Assembly: GCF_038007465.1 (NCBI RefSeq) | Contig: NZ_JBBOXF010000001.1 | Coordinates: 248,001 to 312,000 of the forward strand | Source: Sporosarcina sp. FSL K6-1508 | GTDB taxonomy: Bacteria; Bacillota; Bacilli; Bacillales_A; Planococcaceae | Direction: 5' to 3' | DNA: 64,000 bases | Shown: positions 42,429 to 51,521 of the stretch, in pieces | Layout: every line of letters begins with the position of its first letter | How positions within the stretch are numbered: position 1 is the stretch's first letter | Made by a program: the position numbers and the translations under genes | The notes under the pieces: model-generated | Database searches by the model: none | What the model was told of the DNA's origin: nothing | The model's input: only the letters and a program-made list of their open reading frames with translations

Positions 42429-42530
42429 ATGAATAAAGAAGAAAAATCTGTGTTAACGTGGCAAGACTTTCTATTTGGTTTGACAGGTTCCACTTTTTTT
42501 GTTGTGGCGCTCTACTTTATCACAGGCTGA
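42429..42530 (+). CDS. Small single-span membrane protein, 33 aa
   Basis: A short frame (MNKEEKSVLTWQDFLFG, then a hydrophobic helix ending YFITG) with AAGGGG 11 nt upstream and a terminator immediately downstream. It is charged at the N-terminus with one transmembrane helix. No family is recognised. Its isolated, well-delimited transcription unit (upstream gap 42160-42428) supports a real small gene. Confidence 0.6.
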   Translation: MNKEEKSVLTWQDFLFGLTGSTFFVVALYFITG

Positions 42531-42550
42531 TCTGGGCAAAAAACTGCAAT

Positions 42551-42592
42551 AAAAATACACCTACCGTTAACTGCTAACGACAGGTGTTTTTC
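42551..42592. terminator. Bidirectional terminator
   Basis: AAAAATACACCT and AGGTGTTTTT arms with an inner CGTTA/TAACG stem. It serves the 33-aa gene on the plus strand and the IDEAL-domain gene on the minus strand. Confidence 0.85.
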
Positions 42593-42604
42593 AAGTTTCT
42601 CTAT

Positions 42605-43060
42605 TCAATTTTCCTGCAGTCCTTCCGTCAGTTCGTTGAACATGTGTATGTTATCTGTCTCGAGTGCATAATCAATCATGCGTAATTTGTTTTCGGCCTC
42701 CAGTTGTTCAATAATGCTAATCGCTTCCAGCGTTACAATTTCCGAAGTCTCTACTTTTGTTTCCAGCCCCATTGTTCCTTCGAGAATAGTGGTTAAATGG
42801 ATGTGGAGATCCGAGATTAGAAGCAATTGGTATAGTGGTAATCGAATAAATCGGCTCCCCCGCTGGAAGACAAATACTTCTCCGAGATTTTCAACTTGTA
42901 AACTCTTTGTATTAATGACAATTTCTTTTCCTTCTGATGGGATGAATTGAAAAACATCCCCGCCTTTAATGATGGAGAAATACTGATAAGCAAACACCAA
43001 ACGGAGTTGAAAATCCTCTTGAGTCGTGAAAAATGGTGTCATCCGTTGAACTGATAGCAT
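42605..43060 (-). CDS. IDEAL domain-containing protein, 151 aa
   Basis: The N-terminal 110 residues form an unassigned alpha/beta region with hydrophobic strands. The C-terminus carries an IDEAL domain (about 118-150; RMIDYALETDNIHMFNELTE), a short helical motif common in Bacillales. The start ATG follows ATAGGAGGGG. It is transcribed alone towards a bidirectional terminator. Its biochemical function is unknown. Confidence 0.75.
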   Translation of the reverse strand: MLSVQRMTPFFTTQEDFQLRLVFAYQYFSIIKGGDVFQFIPSEGKEIVINTKSLQVENLGEVFVFQRGSRFIRLPLYQLLLISDLHIHLTTILEGTMGLETKVETSEIVTLEAISIIEQLEAENKLRMIDYALETDNIHMFNELTEGLQEN

Positions 43061-43180
43061 CTTTCTCCCCTCCTATATAGAATATTCCGATTAATTATAG
43101 TTTATCACAACTATGGCTGTTCTGTGAACATTCTTATCAAATTATTATTATAGTATGCGAGTCATCTATGTATGTTGCTA

Positions 43181-43531
43181 CTAGGTGTATTTGTTTTCGG
43201 GTCTTTCAAGTACAAACCACATTTTTTTCGGTTCAAAATTGAATTGCAGTGAAGATAACCAGTCAGATATAGTACGATTTAAGTCTCCGGGAGAATCTTT
43301 CTTTCGTATAAAAGTAATTTTACTTCGCTTAAAGTCGAGCAGCACAAGCTGGAATTCCATCATTTTAAGTGTAACTGAACGTAGATATAATTTACGTTCT
43401 ACAGATTCGTAGTTAATATGTCTAGCGGGGGTCGAAATCGTGCATAATGATGGTGTTATGCTTTCCAGAAATTCTTTCTTTTTATAAAACTGAGACTCCA
43501 AATCAGGTATGAATAGAACTAATTTCTCCAA
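43181..43531 (-). CDS. Hypothetical protein, 116 aa
   Basis: No family is recognised. The protein is basic, without membrane segments, and has an alternating hydrophobic pattern (FQLVLLDFKRSKITFIR) suggesting an alpha/beta fold. The TTG start at 43529-43531 follows AAAAGGAG by 7 nt. It stands alone between the IDEAL-domain gene and the divergent SWIM gene. Confidence 0.6.
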   Translation of the reverse strand: MEKLVLFIPDLESQFYKKKEFLESITPSLCTISTPARHINYESVERKLYLRSVTLKMMEFQLVLLDFKRSKITFIRKKDSPGDLNRTISDWLSSLQFNFEPKKMWFVLERPENKYT

Positions 43532-43680
43532 TTCATCACTCCTTTTTTATCTTTTTAACGAATATGCTCTTAACTTTGATACATAAACACACAAAAGAAT
43601 ACGATATGGAATAACTTCATTTCCGCTCACTGGAGAAAAGCGGTATAATAGAAGGAATGCTTTTCTTAGGGAGTGGTCCG

Positions 43681-45261
43681 ATGAACATGACTGTCGAACG
43701 TGTATCCTACTTGCACGAAACTGAAATAGATGAATTTATGAATGGCATCAAACATGCCCTCCGGCCGGAGATAGAGGCCAATGCGCTGGAGGTTAGACGC
43801 GCTGTGGCTCTTGTCAGAAATGGGGCAACCAATTCCTACAGGTATGACCCATCTGAAAGTGCCGTGATAGCGAATCTCCTTGGCGTAGAGTCTGAAAATG
43901 TACGCCTTTCATTCAATAAAATGGATACCACTTGCACATGCGGGTACGCTGGCTGGTGCTCGCACCGGATTGCAGTTGTTTTTCACCTTTACTCACAGCA
44001 CCATTCTCTGACCGAGTGGCTCCATGAATGGCGCAAAACTGAATCGCAGCAGATGGCGCTGTCCATTTCCGAACGTACTCCAGATGCATGGATTGATGTC
44101 CTGATGCGTTTAACTAAGCCCCTTCGCACCATTGGAATGGCAGAAAACCCTGGCGTATTCATCCATGAATCTTCTATAATCGATCAAAAAGCAACTCCGC
44201 TTATTCCTTTTGAATATGAATGGAAACCCCTTTTTGAACTTTATTATCGTTTACACGTACTGGATGCTGGATGGGCATATGTAAAAGGCCATCTTGGCGG
44301 CGAACCAACTTCTTTTTTCTATGGAAAATGGTATGTGCAAAACTGGCTGACGGAACAGCTTGGAAAACTGAATGACAATGTCACTGCAATCGGAGCAAAA
44401 CCGAAATTGTTTGAAGCAGATGCTTTCCATGAGCGAGTGAAAGATCTCGTTCGGACGTTCGCGCTTGGTAATTCAGGTCTTTTCCAAGAAAGATTTCATG
44501 TCTACCGACTCTTTTGGCAGCATTTATTTCCATCGAAAACTGCCAGGGGTGCTGAACTATTAATTCTTGCCAATGAGGACACGGAGGAAGCACGGGTTTT
44601 CATTGCATTTTTCCACTTAATTCAAAGTGAACATGATGAATTGACGGAGCTCGTTAAACATGTTTCAGCTGATACTGTTGCTACATGGTTACCGCTGGCT
44701 CAGCTTGCGGAAAGCAATGAAGAGACGGATGCACTGGCGATTATTATGCATGCCTTGCTGCCGTTCATTGGCGAATACGTAAATGAATCTGTTTCACTTT
44801 CATCTCGTCCAGCGTTCGTGCGGAATATCGATGGTTTATTCGAAGCCGCCGATTTCTCGGAAGAATTGCGCGAGAGTATGTTTGTACAATATGGTGAGCC
44901 GGGTGTTGATGTTTACGCTGACTTTCTTGTTGAGCGGGAACGTTTCCATGAATGGGCGGCTCTGATGCATCGATATGGTGTTTCTTATGATGGTGCTGAA
45001 GCAGGCGGTTTAAGAGTGGCACTAACTTCCGACCCATCAGCCGTTTTGCCTCTCCTCCATACATTCGCGATGGGTTTCATTAAAGAAAAGAACCGACATA
45101 GCTACCGCCGTGCGGTAAAACTATTTAAACAAATGAAAACTGGTTCGAAGAAAAGTGGCAAAGTCGACTTTTGGAATCAGTATATTGATACAGTGCGTGA
45201 AAAAAACCGCAGACTACGCGCATTGATGGAAGAAATGGAGAAAGGGAATTTGAACTTATGA
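43681..45261 (+). CDS. ywqB: SWIM zinc-finger protein, 526 aa
   Basis: Contains a SWIM zinc-finger (TCTCGYAGWCSH, about residues 84-95; pattern CxCxnCxH) followed by a long helical region. SWIM proteins of this type accompany SNF2 helicases, as in the B. subtilis ywqB-ywqA pair, and are thought to help DNA or protein binding. I start at ATG 43681 with GGGAGTGG upstream. The stop overlaps the start of the helicase gene by 4 bp (ATGA), so both products are made together. The exact process served is unknown. Confidence 0.85.
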   Translation: MNMTVERVSYLHETEIDEFMNGIKHALRPEIEANALEVRRAVALVRNGATNSYRYDPSESAVIANLLGVESENVRLSFNKMDTTCTCGYAGWCSHRIAVVFHLYSQHHSLTEWLHEWRKTESQQMALSISERTPDAWIDVLMRLTKPLRTIGMAENPGVFIHESSIIDQKATPLIPFEYEWKPLFELYYRLHVLDAGWAYVKGHLGGEPTSFFYGKWYVQNWLTEQLGKLNDNVTAIGAKPKLFEADAFHERVKDLVRTFALGNSGLFQERFHVYRLFWQHLFPSKTARGAELLILANEDTEEARVFIAFFHLIQSEHDELTELVKHVSADTVATWLPLAQLAESNEETDALAIIMHALLPFIGEYVNESVSLSSRPAFVRNIDGLFEAADFSEELRESMFVQYGEPGVDVYADFLVERERFHEWAALMHRYGVSYDGAEAGGLRVALTSDPSAVLPLLHTFAMGFIKEKNRHSYRRAVKLFKQMKTGSKKSGKVDFWNQYIDTVREKNRRLRALMEEMEKGNLNL

Positions 45262-47999
45262 CGGGAACATTTACATTGAACCGCCTATTTCGGATGAGCA
45301 TCCGCCTAACGGAGGAAGGCTTATTTTCAATAGTTGCAGTAGACGGATCGGGCCTCCAAGTTGCTCCGGATGAACTTGTCTCCTTCCTGTTTTTCAACAA
45401 TGAGCGGGCACTGTACGGGCTTCTTGCCACTACCGATGAGGAAATGGCTTACTTACAGGCTGACCAGTTGCTACAAGTTTTTTCTGTTTTACATCCCTAC
45501 GTTACATTCGAAGGGCTAACCGAGGAAGACGCTATTCAGCTTGCTTCTATCCGTGAAGCAACTATTGCTTGGACCGACCCAAATTTATGGAATTATGCAG
45601 AAGTCGACGGTACTACTATCCGTTTTGACGACGGTAAAGCAGGCATTTCAGAAGGTGCCGCAACTGTTATCAGTCAAGCGGTCAGCAGTAAACTTGCCGC
45701 GTCTGCGATCAACCCTGAGTTGCTTCCTTCACTGTTGCCTCATTTACGGACATATGGCTGGCCGGGCGAATCCGTTTCTACCATACCAATCAATGTCGCT
45801 TTCCGTCTGACTGAACCAGAAGTCGAAACCGATACGGAATGGCTTCTCGAAACAGTTATTATTAGTGAACGAGGTGCACACTGGACGCCGGCTGCCCGGA
45901 AAGTGAATGCTCCAGCCGCAGATGCTCTTCCTGCCAAATGGAAGCCTTATGCAGATGACATTATGAAAAAGCAATCCGAAATGACTTCATTCCTTGGCTC
46001 TGTAGATTTAGCTTCAAGCGAAAGCTTTTTGTCCACGCCAATGTCAGATTCTGAAGTTCGGACATTCATCAAAGATGATCTTCCACTGTTGCAATCATTT
46101 GGTTACCCAGTCATCCTGCCTGCATGGCTGAAATCGGTGACGGAATCGAAAATGCGAATTCGAACAAACGCAGGCATACAATCCTATAAATCGGCTACCG
46201 GTTTAGACGAAGTACTGTCCTTCGATTGGAATTTCTCACTTGCCGGTAATGAGATTGACCGCGACACGTTCCGTAAACTTGTTGATGAAAACCGTGAATA
46301 CATCCGATCCGGCGATGAATGGTTTCATATCGATCCTCTGTGGCTTCGAAAAATCCGTGATTTGATGGATCGTGCCGATGCCGGAGAGTGGACTGTTAAA
46401 GATTTGCTCTTCCAAGATGTGCCGGAAGAGATTGTCCCTCTTGAAGAAGACGAAGATAATGATGACCCACTATTTGCTTTCACCATGCAGCAGTCACTAC
46501 GCGGTTATATGGAAATGCTATCCGATAAAAAAGGACTTCCTCCAGCGGGAATCTCAAAAGATTTACTTGCAGAACTTCGGCCATATCAGGAAGACGGCTA
46601 TAACTGGCTTACCTTCATGCGTGATAACAGTTTTGGCGCGTGCCTGGCGGATGACATGGGACTCGGGAAAACAATTCAGCTCATCACTTATTTACTGAAT
46701 ATCCATGCGAGACATGATACAGATTCCCCATCACTTATCGTCTGCCCAACAAGTGTACTCGGCAACTGGCAAAAAGAAATCGAACGGTTTGCTCCGACTC
46801 TTTCAGTTCATACTCATTACGGGCCGCAGCGAGCTAAAGACGAAAACTTTAAGACACTTATTGCTCAATTGAAACCAGATGTCGTTCTTACAACTTACGG
46901 CACGGCTTCACAAGATGGCGAAATGTTGGCAGAAACAGAGTTTGCCAGCATTACACTTGATGAAGCTCAAAACATCAAAAACATGCAAACAAAGCAGTCT
47001 CGCGTTATTCGGAAACTTCGCGGTAAGCATCATATTGCATTGACTGGTACACCTATTGAAAACCGTTTATCAGAACTGTGGGCAATTTTCGACTTTATCC
47101 ATAAAGGTTATTTCGGCAGTTTCCGTAAGTTCACTGATAACTACATCATTCCAATTGAGCGGGATGATTCTGAAGCGGATAAACGGAAACTGCGGGCAAA
47201 AATTCGTCCTTTCCTTTTGCGCAGAACAAAAAGTGATCCTGATTTACAGCTCAATCTGCCTAAAAAACTTGAGCAAAATGAATATTGTCCTTTGACGACA
47301 GAACAGGCCGCCTTGTATGAAAGTTTCCTTGAAGAAACGAAATTCAAGTTGCAGACACTCACCGGTTTTGAAAAGAAAGGGCTTATTCTAAAAATGCTTA
47401 GTCGATTGAAACAGCTTTGTAACCATCCATCCTTATTCCTGAAGGAGCCGAATGCTCCTGCCGAACAGATGATGTCCAGGTCCAATAAATTGGACTTGAT
47501 TGTTTCAATGGCAGCTGAAATCGCTTCGAACAAAGAACAATGCCTGATCTTCACGCAATACATTGGCATGGGGCAACTCATTCGCCAGTGCTTGTCAGAG
47601 CTGCATGGAATCGATGTTCCATTCTTGACTGGCAGTATGCCGAAAGGACAGCGTGACCGGCTTGTCGAGGCTTTCCAAGAAGGCGAATTCCCGATTTTCA
47701 TCTTATCGTTGAAAGCTGGGGGAACCGGGTTGAACTTGACGGGTGCAAATCATGTATTACATGCGGATAGATGGTGGAATCCTGCTGTTGAAAATCAGGC
47801 GACCGACCGCGCGTACCGTATTGGCCAAACAAAATTCGTTCATGTCCATAAATTCGTGACGATTGGAACGATAGAAGAAAAAATTGATAAGATGCTTGTT
47901 GAGAAAGCAGCATTGTCCGCAGACCTTATCCAATCAAGTCAGTGGCTGTCCGACTTGTCCGATACGGAACTAGACGATTTATTATCATTCGATACCTAA
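45258..47999 (+). CDS. ywqA: SNF2-family DEAD/DEAH-box helicase, 913 aa
   Basis: An SNF2-type dsDNA translocase/ATPase. The N-terminal 430 residues include a bacterial SNF2-associated region. The helicase core has Walker A (LADDMGLGKT, about 460), the DEAQ box (LDEAQNIKN, about 566), motif III (TGTPIENRLSELW, about 595), and the C-terminal motifs with SLKAGGTGLNLTGA (about 818) and QATDRAYRIGQ (about 850). The core is intact and of normal length. It is translationally coupled to the SWIM protein upstream and followed by a terminator. The likely role is remodelling of protein-DNA complexes in repair or transcription (RapA-like), which is inference. Confidence 0.93.
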   Translation: MTGTFTLNRLFRMSIRLTEEGLFSIVAVDGSGLQVAPDELVSFLFFNNERALYGLLATTDEEMAYLQADQLLQVFSVLHPYVTFEGLTEEDAIQLASIREATIAWTDPNLWNYAEVDGTTIRFDDGKAGISEGAATVISQAVSSKLAASAINPELLPSLLPHLRTYGWPGESVSTIPINVAFRLTEPEVETDTEWLLETVIISERGAHWTPAARKVNAPAADALPAKWKPYADDIMKKQSEMTSFLGSVDLASSESFLSTPMSDSEVRTFIKDDLPLLQSFGYPVILPAWLKSVTESKMRIRTNAGIQSYKSATGLDEVLSFDWNFSLAGNEIDRDTFRKLVDENREYIRSGDEWFHIDPLWLRKIRDLMDRADAGEWTVKDLLFQDVPEEIVPLEEDEDNDDPLFAFTMQQSLRGYMEMLSDKKGLPPAGISKDLLAELRPYQEDGYNWLTFMRDNSFGACLADDMGLGKTIQLITYLLNIHARHDTDSPSLIVCPTSVLGNWQKEIERFAPTLSVHTHYGPQRAKDENFKTLIAQLKPDVVLTTYGTASQDGEMLAETEFASITLDEAQNIKNMQTKQSRVIRKLRGKHHIALTGTPIENRLSELWAIFDFIHKGYFGSFRKFTDNYIIPIERDDSEADKRKLRAKIRPFLLRRTKSDPDLQLNLPKKLEQNEYCPLTTEQAALYESFLEETKFKLQTLTGFEKKGLILKMLSRLKQLCNHPSLFLKEPNAPAEQMMSRSNKLDLIVSMAAEIASNKEQCLIFTQYIGMGQLIRQCLSELHGIDVPFLTGSMPKGQRDRLVEAFQEGEFPIFILSLKAGGTGLNLTGANHVLHADRWWNPAVENQATDRAYRIGQTKFVHVHKFVTIGTIEEKIDKMLVEKAALSADLIQSSQWLSDLSDTELDDLLSFDT

Positions 48000-48021
48000 C
48001 TGTATAGATAGCTATGTAAGG

Positions 48022-48057
48022 AAGACCCCAGAGCCGCCAGTGGCACTGGGGTCTTTT
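48022..48057 (+). terminator. Terminator after the SNF2 helicase gene
   Basis: AAGACCCCAG and CTGGGGTCTT with an inner GCC/GGC stem, followed by TTC. Confidence 0.88.
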
Positions 48058-48080
48058 CACTTACCATCATCGAAATCCTT

Positions 48081-48242
48081 TCAACCTCGTTCAGCAAATG
48101 GGAGGATATGCACATTCCCGAAGTTTCTCTTCCTTTCTATATCTTCAATCCGATTAAGACGCTTGTTCTGATTAGCAACAATACTGATTAGTTGTCCAAT
48201 CTGCAATTCCATTCGTTTCACATCCTTATCATGTGCAGTCAT
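48081..48242 (-). CDS. Small coiled-coil protein, 53 aa
   Basis: A frame from an ATG preceded by AAAGGAG (8 nt) encodes a polar helical peptide (MELQIGQLISIVANQ, RLNRIEDIERK), probably a short coiled coil. No family is recognised. It lies downstream of ssbB in the same direction and may be the last gene of that unit. Confidence 0.55.
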   Translation of the reverse strand: MTAHDKDVKRMELQIGQLISIVANQNKRLNRIEDIERKRNFGNVHILPFAERG

Positions 48243-48272
48243 TTTCCACGCTCCTTTCAATCCAGATTCCGT

Positions 48273-48533
48273 TTATGCGGATTCCGTAGGCAAAAAAATT
48301 TGCACAACCGGAATCCCCATTAACGTTTTTTCTTTTAGGCATATAATATCCGACCCCCATCGGATATCGATGTTACATTCCCTTATGTGCCACATCGCAC
48401 AATTGTCCCTGAGCATGTAGTTGTGGCGTTTTCTTCTCACTCTTACGAATATAGGCAGAACCCCATCTGTTGATATATTCGGACATTTCTTTTCCTCATG
48501 CAGGGCTCTTAGGCAGCGTTCGCCTAATGGCAC
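48273..48533 (-). CDS. Uncertain small Cys-containing protein, 86 aa
   Basis: An open frame with a GTG start at 48531-48533, preceded by AGGTGA at 7 nt. It encodes a basic protein with five cysteines and no recognisable domain. Just upstream, AAGGAGG followed by ATG (48590-48601) starts a 9-codon and then a 6-codon frame that overlap, so this may be a leader-peptide region or a decayed gene. It lies between ssbB and the 53-aa gene. Confidence 0.3.
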   Translation of the reverse strand: MPLGERCLRALHEEKKCPNISTDGVLPIFVRVRRKRHNYMLRDNCAMWHIRECNIDIRWGSDIICLKEKTLMGIPVVQIFLPTESA

Positions 48534-48645
48534 TCTGTTTATCACCTATCCATTTTCAGTTGTCATTGCGGCTCCGGTTTGTTGCCCGGCATAACTCCTC
48601 CTTATTCCGATTATTTCCCAGCTTGCTATGTATCACAGCGCCTGG

Positions 48646-49086
48646 TCAAAATATCGGCAAACCTTCCGTTTCACGGTTAGGCAAATTGAAATGCTCTTCA
48701 TCACTATTTCCAGCTGCCGGCGGTGTCGTACTCACAACATGCTCACTGTATAAGTTGTCATCAGCTCGCCTTTTCGTCAATATGAAGCGAACGTCTTCGC
48801 CTATCACTTCGGTGACGTAGACACGGCTCTTATCATGTCGTTCATAAGATCTAGACTGTATTCGACCGCCCACGCCGATGAGGGATCCTTTACCGCAATG
48901 TTTCGCAGTATTCTCCGCTACTTTCCCCCACATTGTACAAAGTACAAAGTCTGTCTCCATTTCTCCTTTCTGATTTTTGAAGTTACGGTTTACAGCGAGA
49001 ACAAAACTTGTCTGTACCCTTCCTTCTGATATTTTCCTGAGAATCGGATCTTTCGTGATACGACCCACAAGTGCAACTTGGTTCAA
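48646..49086 (-). CDS. ssbB: Single-stranded DNA-binding protein SsbB, 146 aa
   Basis: Binds ssDNA; in B. subtilis SsbB is the competence-induced SSB that protects incoming DNA. The OB fold occupies about 1-105 (LNQVALVGRITKDP, SFVLAVNRNFKNQ, VLCTMWGKVAENTAK). The C-terminal tail is short and lacks the acidic DDDIPF-type tip of the housekeeping SSB, ending in GLPIF. The start is TTG at 49084-49086 with AGAGGAGG upstream. It is divergent from ywpF, as expected from the B. subtilis neighbourhood. Confidence 0.9.
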   Translation of the reverse strand: MNQVALVGRITKDPILRKISEGRVQTSFVLAVNRNFKNQKGEMETDFVLCTMWGKVAENTAKHCGKGSLIGVGGRIQSRSYERHDKSRVYVTEVIGEDVRFILTKRRADDNLYSEHVVSTTPPAAGNSDEEHFNLPNRETEGLPIF

Positions 49087-49358
49087 TCGATTTCCTCCTC
49101 TCCCATTTATTGATTTCATCATACTTGGTTCGCTTTAATTCGTGCAACAACGAATATTCCAATTTTCAGTCATTATTTCGCTATAAATTCTCTATATAAA
49201 CGATCAATAATTGGGTTTATTCTTCCAAAACCTTGCAACCTCGAGGCGTAGCTGAATTAATCTGATTTGCTGACAATTCATTTTTGCTATGTTTTAATTA
49301 ACTTTTAGAAATTTATGCTTATGTTATACTAAAAAGAAAAAGATTGGAGTGGACGACA

Positions 49359-49802
49359 ATGAAAACATTCAAAATGTTGTCTCTCGGAATATTGATTGAA
49401 AATCGTGTGCAGGATTTCCCGCTTATCGACGGGATTATTATCAACCAAGAGAACAGCCATCGAATGTGGATATTGGAGATGTTCATCGATAAGAAAAATC
49501 AAGCTATCTTTGAGAAGTGGATGGCGGATGAGGAGTTACTTGAAGTGAAAGCCGTTATTTCATATCCCGAGAATGAACCGGCTGCTTTCCGTGTTGCTGT
49601 CAAAGGGGTCAAGCTGATTGGCGAAAATGTCTCTGTTTTATTAAAAGGTCGACTGAAACGGGCACGTGCGCAGTATGCCGAACAGTTACTCCAAGAATTG
49701 ATTGGCGAAGGATTTGAAGGGGATGAACTGTTACAACGGTTCGAATCTGATATGCGTTCACGTCCGCGTTTGAAGAAAGATCAGGAAAAAATAGAAGAAT
49801 GA
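49359..49802 (+). CDS. ywpF: YwpF-like protein, 147 aa
   Basis: Matches the YwpF family by sequence character (MKTFKMLSLGI, LIDGIIINQENSHRMWI) and by position next to ssbB. It is a soluble alpha/beta protein with a charged C-terminal helix. The start ATG follows GGAGTGG. Function unknown. It is transcribed alone, with a terminator directly after the stop. The upstream gap to ssbB (49087-49358) contains the divergent promoters and no gene. Confidence 0.8.
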   Translation: MKTFKMLSLGILIENRVQDFPLIDGIIINQENSHRMWILEMFIDKKNQAIFEKWMADEELLEVKAVISYPENEPAAFRVAVKGVKLIGENVSVLLKGRLKRARAQYAEQLLQELIGEGFEGDELLQRFESDMRSRPRLKKDQEKIEE

Positions 49803-49807
49803 CGTCA

Positions 49808-49838
49808 TACTGCCTGTAGCTCGGGCAGTTTTTTAATT
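49808..49838 (+). terminator. Terminator after ywpF
   Basis: ACTGCC and GGGCAGT pair, followed by TTTTTTAATT. Confidence 0.85.
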
Positions 49839-49905
49839 AGAAAAGTGCAAGGCGCCCGCTAGACACGACAGGTAAGGATAACTGACGATTGTCTAAGACC
49901 GTGTC

Positions 49906-49959
49906 GTCCTGTCGCAAAAAGAAGGGTTGTAGTTTGGTTGCTCCTTGTTGCGACAGGAC
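49906..49959. repeat. Intergenic inverted repeat with TTGCGACAGGAC arms
   Basis: GTCCTGTCGCAA and TTGCGACAGGAC are perfect 12-bp arms around 30 bp. The same 12-mer occurs in the atpG-atpD gap (61821-61832), so it belongs to an interspersed repeat. A wider imperfect palindrome (CGCTAGACACGACAGG ... GAGCGGCTAGATACC) surrounds it. Confidence 0.65.
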
Positions 49960-50010
49960 CCGAGCGGCTAGATACCAACTCCAGTAGAAAAAGCTTATAG
50001 ATTTCTTATC

Positions 50011-50044
50011 ATAAAAAAACCGCCTCAAATACTACGAGGCGGTT
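50011..50044 (-). terminator. Terminator after the lipoprotein gene
   Basis: AACCGCCTC and GAGGCGGTT pair around 9 nt; on the minus strand TTTTTTATG follows. Confidence 0.85.
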
Positions 50045-50060
50045 CCCGCACGGCTTGCGG

Positions 50061-50447
50061 TTAGCGGTTGTTTCCATTCTTTTTGTTCTGGTCAAGATTT
50101 TCGTCTCTTGTTGTACCAGTTGGTGTATTCGTGTTCGTGTCTCCATCATTAATAACGCCTTCGTTCGGAATTGCGTTGTTATCGTCTTCGATGACATCGT
50201 TTTGTACTCCGTTGTTGTTATTAATGACTCCGTTATCGACACCGGTGCCATTCATATCCCGGTCGTTCTCAAGACCATCCATATTCGGTCCTGTTTGCCC
50301 ATTGTTCACATCAGGCGTTATGTCTCTTGCTCCGTCCTCCACTTTTTCCATTGGAGTTTCGTTGTTCTTTGGTACTGCATCGTTGTTTGCACAAGCTGTA
50401 AGGACAAGTCCCGACATAAGAACAAGTGGCATCGCTTTTTTGAACAT
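50061..50447 (-). CDS. Asn/Asp-rich putative lipoprotein, 128 aa
   Basis: A lipoprotein signal peptide (MFKKAMPLVLMSGLVL, lipobox LTAC with Cys19) precedes a low-complexity hydrophilic tail rich in Asn, Asp, Gly and Thr (GVDNGVINNNNGVQN). The tail is probably disordered; no domain is recognised. The start ATG at 50445-50447 follows AGAGGAGGG. It is transcribed alone with its own terminator. The protein would sit at the outer face of the membrane. Confidence 0.8.
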   Translation of the reverse strand: MFKKAMPLVLMSGLVLTACANNDAVPKNNETPMEKVEDGARDITPDVNNGQTGPNMDGLENDRDMNGTGVDNGVINNNNGVQNDVIEDDNNAIPNEGVINDGDTNTNTPTGTTRDENLDQNKKNGNNR

Positions 50448-50543
50448 GAAAAGATTCCCTCCTCTCCACAAGCCGTCTATCACACAAAGTTGTATGATAC
50501 TACGTAGCTTTGCCAGAAATGAGGGAACTATCCATTTTACTTT

Positions 50544-50930
50544 TTACGATTCAAAATACTTTTTAAGCAATGTCTCGACGTAAACCGCTTCGGCTTTACA
50601 GTGATATTCATAATGAGTATCAAGCTTTTCCTGCATGCTCTGGATTTCCACTATCTGTTCTTCAGATGGCGGCTCGCTAAGGATGCGGGCGATGATTTCA
50701 TTGATACGCTGTGCAAGGTCTTCATGGAATTCCGGATTTGTTTTCATGTCTTCCGGAATTTTCGAATACCAGAGCGCTTTAACTGTAATATATTCACGCC
50801 ATGTGGCGATATAATCATCGATACTGAATTTTTCGCCCGACCACTCAATATCGCTCATGTATTGTTCGAAGGTTTGTGTAATCGACCTCGTAATACTACT
50901 TTTTAAATTTGGAGAAAGATCTTTAAACAT
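50544..50930 (-). CDS. Hypothetical helical protein, 128 aa
   Basis: A wholly soluble, acidic and predominantly helical protein (ITRSITQTFEQYMSDIEWSG, EPPSEEQIVEIQSMQEKLD). No family is recognised. GGGAGG lies upstream of the ATG. It is next to fabZ but separated by an 86-bp gap. Confidence 0.65.
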   Translation of the reverse strand: MFKDLSPNLKSSITRSITQTFEQYMSDIEWSGEKFSIDDYIATWREYITVKALWYSKIPEDMKTNPEFHEDLAQRINEIIARILSEPPSEEQIVEIQSMQEKLDTHYEYHCKAEAVYVETLLKKYFES

Positions 50931-51016
50931 ACTGATTTGTAACCTCCCACTTTAGAAGTGCGTTTTGATGGCACCCGTAATGACCATTGTAACCAAATTT
51001 CAGGGCATTCGCAAAT

Positions 51017-51463
51017 TTAGTTTCCATTTTCTGAAACAATAGGCCCAAGAGCTAATGTAATTTCCGTTTCGCAAGCGATTTCCCCGTCAACTGTTGCAAC
51101 TGCCTTTGCCTTCACTATCGTTCCTCGAGATCTTATAATTTCCACTTCAAGGCGTAACGTATCACCCGGTGTCACTTGTCGCTTAAAGCGGCAATTATCA
51201 ATACCCGCAAAAAAACCTAGTCGCCCTTTATTTTCTTCTTTTTGCAACAAAGCGACAGCGCCGACTTGTGCGAGCGCTTCCACAATAAGAACACCTGGCA
51301 TAACCGGATATCCCGGGAAATGTCCATTAAAGAAATCTTCGTTAATTGTCACGTTTTTTATGCCAACTGCCCGTTTTCCCTCTTCGACCTCAAGAATCCG
51401 GTCTACCATAAGAAACGGGTAACGGTGTGGCAAAATTGCCTGTATCTGTACTGCTGTTAGCAT
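51017..51463 (-). CDS. fabZ: 3-hydroxyacyl-ACP dehydratase FabZ, 148 aa
   Basis: Dehydrates (3R)-hydroxyacyl-ACP to trans-2-enoyl-ACP in type II fatty acid synthesis. Single hot-dog domain with the catalytic His in FNGHFPGYPVMPGVLIVEAL and the catalytic Glu in the same helix (VEALAQVGA); LPHRYPFLMVDR is the usual N-terminus. I start at the second of two nearby ATGs (51461-51463), because AGGAGG ends directly before the first one and is 6 nt from the second. The position beside flhP/flhO/mbl matches ywpB/fabZ in B. subtilis. Confidence 0.95.
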   Translation of the reverse strand: MLTAVQIQAILPHRYPFLMVDRILEVEEGKRAVGIKNVTINEDFFNGHFPGYPVMPGVLIVEALAQVGAVALLQKEENKGRLGFFAGIDNCRFKRQVTPGDTLRLEVEIIRSRGTIVKAKAVATVDGEIACETEITLALGPIVSENGN

Positions 51464-51521
51464 AGCCATCCTCCTGTCATTTTAATATGTATTTTTAAAA
51501 TTACAAAACAAAAGAGCCTTT

